Translations under genes and position numbers: made by a program
Assembly (NCBI GenBank): GCA_900555215.1
Contig: USKR01000109.1
Coordinates: forward strand, 1 to 5,396
Direction: 5' to 3'
From: an uncultured Ruminococcus sp.
GTDB taxonomy: Bacteria; Bacillota; Clostridia; Lachnospirales; Lachnospiraceae
Length of the DNA stretch: 5,396 bases
The notes under the pieces: generated by a model
What the model was told of the DNA's origin: nothing
The model's database searches: none
What the model saw: the letters and a program-made list of their open reading frames with translations, nothing else
In this document: positions 1 to 3,851 of the stretch, piece by piece
How positions within the stretch are numbered: the first letter of the stretch is position 1
Layout of the letters: every line of letters begins with the position of its first letter

Positions 1-335
1 TCAATCTGGTCTTTCGGAACTTTTCTCAGCTTCAGGCCGAATGCCATGTTGTCATATACTGTCATATGCGGATACAGAGCGTAGTTCTGGAATACCATTG
101 CGATATCACGGTCCTTCGGCTCCACATCGTTCATAACCTTTCCGTCGATCTTAAGAGTACCGCCGGAGATATCTTCCAGACCTGCGATCATACGAAGTGT
201 CGTAGATTTTCCACATCCTGAAGGTCCTACAAAGATAATAAACTCTTTGTCAGCAATCTCAAGATTAAAATCTTTTACTGCATGGAATCCGTTCGGATAA
301 ATTTTCTGAATGCCTTCAAGTGATAAACTTGCCAT
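1..335 (-). CDS. ugpC: Sugar ABC transporter ATP-binding protein, MalK/MsmK/UgpC family (N-terminal part)
   Basis: This is the first 111 residues of the ATPase subunit that powers a carbohydrate importer at the inner face of the membrane. The start [10 protein letters not shown] is preceded by a strong site reading AAGGAGG (346-352) about 10 nt upstream. Visible parts are an A-loop tyrosine (Y13), Walker [10 protein letters not shown] (residues 37-45) and the Q-loop [20 protein letters not shown] (Q83), whose wording is typical of MalK/MsmK/UgpC proteins. The LSGGQ signature, Walker B and the C-terminal regulatory TOBE domain lie beyond the left edge. In Firmicutes such ATPases are often unlinked and shared by several sugar importers, which fits a gene with its own promoter here. 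The family is certain; the symbol is a family label, because the substrate cannot be read from this fragment. Confidence 0.95.
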   Translation of the reverse strand, partial: MASLSLEGIQKIYPNGFHAVKDFNLEIADKEFIIFVGPSGCGKSTTLRMIAGLEDISGGTLKIDGKVMNDVEPKDRDIAMVFQNYALYPHMTVYDNMAFGLKLRKVPKDQI

Positions 336-381
336 TGTTATATTGCCTCCTTAAAAAATGTTTCTCTTTGAATCTGGAATC

Positions 382-410
382 AGTATACTTCTCCAGGCAG
401 AAACAGACAA
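382..410 (-). promoter_or_regulatory. Predicted sigma-A promoter of the ABC ATPase gene
   Basis: Read on the minus strand there is TTGTCT (405-410), a 17-nt spacer and TATACT (382-387). Transcription would start near 375, giving a leader of about 40 nt that carries the AAGGAGG site. The spacing is ideal and the -35 matches four of six consensus bases. A T-rich tract on the minus strand (425-441) lies upstream and could help polymerase binding. Confidence 0.65.
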
Positions 411-411
411 T

Positions 412-423
412 GTCACGAGTGAC
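412..423. promoter_or_regulatory. Short inverted repeat GTCAC-GA-GTGAC, possible operator
   Basis: A perfect 5-2-5 inverted repeat lies immediately upstream of the -35 hexamer of the ABC ATPase promoter and about 50 nt upstream of the -35 of the cyclophilin promoter. The position suits a transcription factor site, but the repeat is short and matches no operator I can name. It may be chance. Confidence 0.25.
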
Positions 424-474
424 TAAAAAAGAGAAAAAAAAATGTACACTTGTGACATAAGCACACCTGATCGA

Positions 475-503
475 TTGACGTTTGAATACAAATCCTATAC
501 AAT
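475..503 (+). promoter_or_regulatory. Predicted sigma-A promoter of the cyclophilin-EamA unit
   Basis: TTGACG (475-480), a 17-nt spacer and TACAAT (498-503) form a near-consensus promoter. Transcription would start at about 510, leaving a leader of roughly 80 nt before the ATG at 589. It is divergent from the ABC ATPase promoter. Confidence 0.75.
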
Positions 504-511
504 ATCGTTGT

Positions 512-545
512 GCCGCGGGCAGGGACATGTCCCCTTGTCCGGCGG
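512..545 (+). repeat. GC-rich hairpin containing palindrome GGGACATGTCCC, at the cyclophilin transcript start
   Basis: The core GGGACATGTCCC (522-533) is a perfect 12-nt palindrome. The flanks also pair: CCGC (513-516) with GCGG (542-545), then 517-524 with 533-540 including two G-U pairs and one bulged G (541). The result is about 12 pairs around a short loop, with no T-run after it, so it does not look like a terminator. It starts within a few bases of the predicted +1 and ends about 28 nt before the ribosome site. It could be a 5'-end RNA-stabilising stem or a REP-like palindromic element; the sequence alone does not decide. Confidence 0.5.
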
Positions 546-573
546 AACAAAAATTCACTTTACATCAAACGAA

Positions 574-580
574 AAGGGGT
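574..580 (+). promoter_or_regulatory. Ribosome binding site that sets the cyclophilin start
   Basis: AAGGGGT lies 8 nt before the ATG at 589. The reading frame is open back to an ATG at 442, but that codon is upstream of the predicted promoter and has no ribosome site. The family alignment also begins at MANPIVTFEM, so 589 is the real start. Confidence 0.8.
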
Positions 581-588
581 ATACAAAC

Positions 589-1107
589 ATGGCAAATCCA
601 ATCGTTACATTTGAAATGGAAAACGGCGATATCATGAAGGCGGAGCTTTATCCGGAAATCGCCCCGAACACAGTAAACAATTTCATCTCTCTTGTAAACA
701 AGGGATTTTATGACGGACTGACCTTCCATCGCGTGATCCGCGGCTTTATGATCCAGGGCGGATGTCCGGATGGAAACGGAATGGGAGGTCCGGGATATTC
801 AATAAAAGGAGAATTTACGCAGAACGGCTTCAAAAATAATCTTGCTCATGATCCGGGCGTGCTCTCCATGGCAAGGGCAATGCATCCGGACTCTGCCGGC
901 AGCCAGTTCTTTATCATGCACGAAAAGTCGCCTCATCTTGACGGAGCATATGCGGCATTCGGAAAGATCACAGAAGGGATGGACGTTGTAAACAAAATCG
1001 CGGAAACTGCCACAGATTACAGCGACCGTCCTCTCGAGCCGCAGGTAATGAAAAAAGTCACAGTAGAACTATTCGGTACGGATTATGCCGAGCCGGAAAC
1101 TGTTTAA
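589..1107 (+). CDS. ppiB: Cyclophilin-type peptidyl-prolyl cis-trans isomerase
   Basis: This 172-residue enzyme catalyses cis-trans isomerisation of X-Pro bonds and should act in the cytoplasm, as there is no signal peptide. It is one cyclophilin domain. Visible active-site parts are FHRVIRGFMIQGG with catalytic Arg48, Phe53 and Gln56, then LSMARA (92-97), the SQFFI core strand (105-109), and SPHLDGAYAAFGKI (114-127). In human cyclophilin A terms, Trp121 is His116 and His126 is Tyr121 here, as in many bacterial forms. Those changes usually lower cyclosporin binding without abolishing activity. The length is normal for small bacterial cyclophilins. The stop codon at 1105-1107 overlaps the ribosome site of the next gene, so the two are cotranscribed. 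The symbol follows common usage for cytosolic cyclophilins and is not proof of orthology to E. coli ppiB. Confidence 0.95.
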   Translation: MANPIVTFEMENGDIMKAELYPEIAPNTVNNFISLVNKGFYDGLTFHRVIRGFMIQGGCPDGNGMGGPGYSIKGEFTQNGFKNNLAHDPGVLSMARAMHPDSAGSQFFIMHEKSPHLDGAYAAFGKITEGMDVVNKIAETATDYSDRPLEPQVMKKVTVELFGTDYAEPETV

Positions 1108-1122
1108 GGAGAAAACAAAACT

Positions 1123-2028
1123 ATGGCTGGAAAAAATCAAAAACCGGCCGCTGTATGCGCGCTCGCCCTTCTGTGCTGTGCACTGTGGGGGAGCGCGTTT
1201 CCCTGTATCAAACTGGGATATGCGTGGCTGGATATCAAAGGAACGGGAAGTCAGATCTTATTTGCAGGATACCGGTTCTTTTTGTCCGGCATCCTTACCT
1301 TTGTGATCGGATGCGCTGTGGAGCGCAAATTTCTGACCATGAAGCGGTCTTCCGTATGGCATATATTCCGCCAGGGCCTCCTGCAGACAACCGTACAGTA
1401 CGTGTGTTTCTATATCGGTCTTGCCTACGCCACAGGAGCCAAGAGCTCGATCATCAATGCTTCACAGGGATTCGTGGCGATCATCGCTTCACATTTTATG
1501 CTGAAATCCGAGAAAATGACATGGAAGAAAACCATCGGATGCATTCTGGGCCTTGCAGGAGTCGTGACTGTCAATCTCTCCCCCGGCGCATGGGGAAGTG
1601 GTTTCTCAATGAAGGGCGAAGGGATGATCCTCATATGCACGATCGTATACGGGATCAGTATGGTATTGCTCAAGATGATCTCCGACGAAGAAAGCCCTAT
1701 GACTATCACTGCTTATCAAACCCTGATGGGCGGTGCTCTGCTGATCCTTATCGGCATCGTCATGGGAGGACATGTCGGCGGATTCACAGCAAAAAGCGCA
1801 GCTCTCCTGATATATATGGCTCTTTTGTCAACCGCCGCTTTCAGCATCTGGACCATCCTGATGAAATATAATCCGGTTGGCAAAGTCGCAGTCTATACCT
1901 TCACCATCCCCATTTTCGGGGTGGCGCTGTCCGGGCTTCTCCTGGGAGAACAGGTACTGGAAGTAAAAAATCTGATCGCTCTCGCTCTGGTGAGCGCGGG
2001 TATCATAATTGTAAATAGGAAGGAATAA
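1123..2028 (+). CDS. EamA/DMT-family transporter (RhaT/YdcZ-like permease)
   Basis: This 301-residue integral membrane protein belongs to the drug/metabolite transporter superfamily. It has the usual two EamA halves and about ten hydrophobic helices, roughly at residues 9-30, 45-64, 80-98, 102-125, 135-152, 165-185, 197-215, 224-245, 253-275 and 280-297. The opening helix holds the family motif ALWGSAFPCIK. The first half ends with GCILGLAGVVTVN, and the second ends with the matching repeat NLIALALVSAGIIIVN after LLLGEQ. These proteins export or exchange amino acids, nucleosides or other small metabolites; the substrate cannot be told from sequence. An AAGGAG site (1106-1111), 11 nt before the ATG, overlaps the end of the cyclophilin gene, so translation is probably linked. 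The TAA stop lies inside the palindrome at 2025-2063. Confidence 0.93.
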   Translation: MAGKNQKPAAVCALALLCCALWGSAFPCIKLGYAWLDIKGTGSQILFAGYRFFLSGILTFVIGCAVERKFLTMKRSSVWHIFRQGLLQTTVQYVCFYIGLAYATGAKSSIINASQGFVAIIASHFMLKSEKMTWKKTIGCILGLAGVVTVNLSPGAWGSGFSMKGEGMILICTIVYGISMVLLKMISDEESPMTITAYQTLMGGALLILIGIVMGGHVGGFTAKSAALLIYMALLSTAAFSIWTILMKYNPVGKVAVYTFTIPIFGVALSGLLLGEQVLEVKNLIALALVSAGIIIVNRKE

Positions 2029-2063
2029 AATGTGCAAGGGGTCAGACCCCTTGCACATTTTAT
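2025..2063. terminator. Perfect 39-nt palindrome carrying both stop codons; likely bidirectional terminator
   Basis: The left arm ATAAAATGTGCAAGGGG (2025-2041) pairs perfectly with CCCCTTGCACATTTTAT (2047-2063) around TCAGA. The whole is symmetric about base 2044. Each strand's RNA would form a stem of at least 15 pairs, GC-rich near the loop, ending in an ATTTTAT tail. The TAA of the EamA gene (2026-2028) and the TAA of the opposing GNAT gene (2060-2062) sit at mirror positions within it. A shared terminator for the two converging units is the natural reading. The centre GGGGTCAGACCCC also resembles REP-type palindromes that I recall from other bacterial genomes. Confidence 0.8.
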
Positions 2064-2563
2064 GATATTTTATATTCCATTATATAATCATCCATAATAA
2101 ATCCACCGCCGATATCCGCTTCCTGCGTATCAATAATTTCAAATCCGAAATGCCGATATACCCCGAGGGAATTGTCATTATGCTTATTGCAGGTAAGCCA
2201 GATTGCAGAATATCCGCGTTCCCGGCAGATCTCTTTCAGAAAGCTGAATGCCCCGGTCGCCAGATGATGCCCCCTGCTTTCTTTTTTTAAGTAGAGTTTG
2301 CTCAGGAACAGGCGGTTATCTTCCCCCGGATGGATACCGGTATATCCGCAGAATTCCCCGCCGCTAAAAATCTGATAATATTCATATCCCTCTGATATCT
2401 GTTCTTTCAGAGCCGGATAGGATTGAAATTTCTCCACCATATAATCCACCTGGTCTTTACCGATGATTGGCGTGAAATGTTCGTTCCAGATAACCTTGGC
2501 AAGATCCGCGATCTCTCTGACCTGCGTATCAGTTTCTGCCTTTCTGACTTCTAATTGACCCAT
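2060..2563 (-). CDS. GNAT-family N-acetyltransferase
   Basis: This 167-residue single-domain enzyme should transfer the acetyl group of acetyl-CoA to an amine on a small molecule or protein; the acceptor is unknown. The N-terminal part (MGQLEVRKAETDTQVREIADL) is the usual opening strand and helix. The central strand FLSKLYLKKESRGHHLATGAF (about 86-106) is motif A, which binds the CoA pyrophosphate. The late segment WLTCNKHNDNSLGVYRHFGFEII is motif B, with the common N-x-x-x-x-x-Y-x-x-x-GF pattern. Motif A reads R-G-H-H-L-A where R-x-x-G-x-G/A is expected, so the central glycine is histidine. AGGAGGT (2571-2577) lies 7 nt before the ATG. It is the last gene of the minus-strand unit, 24 nt after the DUF3267 gene. 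Confidence 0.92.
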   Translation of the reverse strand: MGQLEVRKAETDTQVREIADLAKVIWNEHFTPIIGKDQVDYMVEKFQSYPALKEQISEGYEYYQIFSGGEFCGYTGIHPGEDNRLFLSKLYLKKESRGHHLATGAFSFLKEICRERGYSAIWLTCNKHNDNSLGVYRHFGFEIIDTQEADIGGGFIMDDYIMEYKIS

Positions 2564-2587
2564 GACTATAACCTCCTGATAACTAAT

Positions 2588-3217
2588 TTATCTGCTTTCC
2601 TGTTCTATTCCGTCTTCCTGCGCCGGCGCATAAACAATCATGTCGGTTCCATTGTCCCTGATAAGAATATCTCCCCGCATCCCGAAGATCTTCCATACTA
2701 CGTACAAATCCCCTGAAGCTCCCGAAATATTCGCAAGCTGGATAAAATAAACAATCCAGAACCAGCTTTTCGGGACAAAAATGAGTAATCCGGTCAGAAA
2801 TATCCCCCATACTGCTAAAGGCGCAAGAGCAATAACAAAATACTGGTATTTATTAAAATAAGCCTCGCTTCCGGCATAGGCATACAGCACCGTAAAACCG
2901 TACTGAGCTTTCCGTCCGCTGTAATGCTTAATAAATATTCCATGAACAAATTCATGAAGGAAAATATACAAGACCATTCCTCCGCACACAGCGGCAAGCC
3001 GGACGAAATACATGAGCATCCCTTCAGACATACTGTAAAATGTCTGAATAGGAACGAATAGATGTCCGATAATTCCCCCGATAAGGAAAACGCAAAGCGC
3101 CAGTCCATTGATAAGGAACACAAGCCTGCGGTCTTTCTGCATATCAAGCCTGCATTCTTCCTGATACCCGCCCGGCAGGACAAAACACGCTGTTTGCGAA
3201 TTTGTCTTCTTACTCAT
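2588..3217 (-). CDS. DUF3267 domain membrane protein, putative zincin metalloprotease
   Basis: This 209-residue membrane protein carries an HExxH zinc-binding motif, HEFVH, at residues 88-92 inside a hydrophobic segment, followed by GIFIKHYSGRKAQYGF. A later ANISGASGDLY segment holds Asp170, which may be the third zinc ligand, as in site-2-type proteases. Hydrophobic helices lie at about 32-54, 68-88, 123-147 and 150-170. This layout fits DUF3267 (putative zincin peptidase). In B. subtilis a related protein, YhaX/YyaC-like assignments aside, has no clear role that I can cite, so no substrate is proposed. The start at 3217 keeps the family-typical N-terminal LPGGYQEECRLDMQKD, although the ribosome site is a weak G-rich stretch (3227-3233). 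It lies 68 nt after the SMR gene and 24 nt before the GNAT gene on the same strand. Confidence 0.88.
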   Translation of the reverse strand: MSKKTNSQTACFVLPGGYQEECRLDMQKDRRLVFLINGLALCVFLIGGIIGHLFVPIQTFYSMSEGMLMYFVRLAAVCGGMVLYIFLHEFVHGIFIKHYSGRKAQYGFTVLYAYAGSEAYFNKYQYFVIALAPLAVWGIFLTGLLIFVPKSWFWIVYFIQLANISGASGDLYVVWKIFGMRGDILIRDNGTDMIVYAPAQEDGIEQESR

Positions 3218-3285
3218 AACACTTGTCCCCCTCTCTCATCACTCTTGTTCCTGCAGATCATCTCCCGGCAGCCGGATCGATTTTC

Positions 3286-3612
3286 TTAATGACCTGATGT
3301 CCCGTAAAGATTTAGTATCACACATCCTGCTGCGATCAGCACGACTGCAATCACTCCAACAGTATTCAGTTTCTGGCCGAATATGACGGCAGAAATAATC
3401 GTTGTGGCAACGATCCCTCCCGCGCACCATGTGGCGTAGGCCACGCCCAGATTGATCTTGAGTAGTGCTTTGGAAAATGAATAAAAACATAAGACATAAA
3501 AGACAACGCAGCCCGCGGCGGGAATGAGCTTCGTGAATCCTTCAGACGCCTTCAGCAGAGTCGTTGCGATTATCTCAAAGACGATCGCCATTCCAAGTAA
3601 CAGATATTGCAT
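3286..3612 (-). CDS. Small multidrug resistance (SMR/EmrE-like) transporter
   Basis: This 108-residue protein has four membrane helices (about 2-20, 30-50, 57-77 and 84-104), the exact size of the SMR family. It works as a dimer that exchanges protons for cationic compounds or, in the guanidinium subgroup, for guanidinium-type metabolites. The essential proton- and substrate-binding glutamate is Glu13 in MAIVFEIIATTLLKASEGF. The helix-3 signature LGVAYATWCAGG holds Tyr59 and Trp62, the counterparts of EmrE Tyr60 and Trp63. The C-terminal helix GVIAVVLIAAGCVILNL is also typical. Only one SMR gene is present, so a dual-topology homodimer is likely rather than a paired heterodimer. AGGAGG (3620-3625) lies 7 nt before the ATG. 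It is the first gene of the minus-strand unit. Whether it exports drugs or a natural metabolite cannot be told here. Confidence 0.94.
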   Translation of the reverse strand: MQYLLLGMAIVFEIIATTLLKASEGFTKLIPAAGCVVFYVLCFYSFSKALLKINLGVAYATWCAGGIVATTIISAVIFGQKLNTVGVIAVVLIAAGCVILNLYGTSGH

Positions 3613-3671
3613 AGTATATCCTCCTGATTTTCCCGGCTTTCCCGGAATCTTTTTTTAATCTGTCCTACAAA

Positions 3672-3700
3672 ATTATACATTGTTTTTCTAATTTCATCAA
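3672..3700 (-). promoter_or_regulatory. Predicted sigma-A promoter of the SMR-DUF3267-GNAT unit
   Basis: Read on the minus strand there is TTGATG (3695-3700), a 17-nt spacer and a perfect TATAAT (3672-3677). Transcription would begin near 3665, about 53 nt before the SMR start codon. It is divergent from the htpG promoter, and the CIRCE operator begins 15 nt upstream of its -35. Confidence 0.78.
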
Positions 3701-3714
3701 TTAAAATCAAATTG

Positions 3715-3741
3715 TTAGCACTCGCGTCAAAAGAGTGCTGA
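3715..3741. promoter_or_regulatory. CIRCE element (HrcA operator)
   Basis: TTAGCACTC (3715-3723), a 9-nt spacer and GAGTGCTGA (3733-3741) match the CIRCE consensus TTAGCACTC-N9-GAGTGCTAA at 17 of 18 arm positions. CIRCE is the binding site of the heat-shock repressor HrcA, whose folding depends on GroEL. It lies between the -35 boxes of the two divergent promoters, 7 nt upstream of the htpG -35 and 14 nt from the SMR -35. Heat-inducible control of htpG is the likely role. Confidence 0.95.
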
Positions 3742-3748
3742 TTTTCTA

Positions 3749-3777
3749 TTGACTTTTAAATTTTGCTGTACTAGAAT
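3749..3777 (+). promoter_or_regulatory. Predicted sigma-A promoter of htpG
   Basis: TTGACT (3749-3754), a 17-nt spacer and TAGAAT (3772-3777) make a near-consensus vegetative promoter immediately downstream of the CIRCE element. Transcription would start near 3784, giving a leader of about 68 nt. The leader contains a modest stem (CAGCCC 3796-3801 with GGGCTG 3817-3822) and the AAGGAG ribosome site (3838-3843). Confidence 0.8.
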
Positions 3778-3851
3778 GTCTTTTAGGTAAAAAGCCAGCC
3801 CTGAAATGAGTATCTGGGGCTGCATGACAAATCTGAAAAGGAGTGTTCAAT

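Noticed and set aside
316..558. Minus-strand open frame across the divergent control region
   Set aside because: It covers both promoters and the start of the ABC gene in another frame, and its product has no recognisable pattern.
442..588. 49-codon upstream extension of the cyclophilin frame
   Set aside because: It begins before the predicted promoter, lacks a ribosome site, runs through the GC-rich hairpin and is outside the conserved domain; the ATG at 589 has a good site.
1155..1871. Long plus-strand frame inside the EamA gene
   Set aside because: The product is rich in R, H, C and D without domain pattern, while the overlapping frame encodes a clear ten-helix transporter.
3630..3656. 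CCGG-CTTTC-CCGG stem followed by seven T residues on the plus strand, terminator-like
   Set aside because: The stem has only about six pairs with a bulge, the T-run starts after a gap, and no plus-strand gene ends upstream of it. It lies in the SMR leader in the opposite sense.
3796..3822. CAGCCC/GGGCTG stem in the htpG leader as a riboswitch or RNA thermometer
   Set aside because: Six pairs plus two wobbles do not sequester the AAGGAG site and match no known RNA thermometer such as ROSE; probably incidental.
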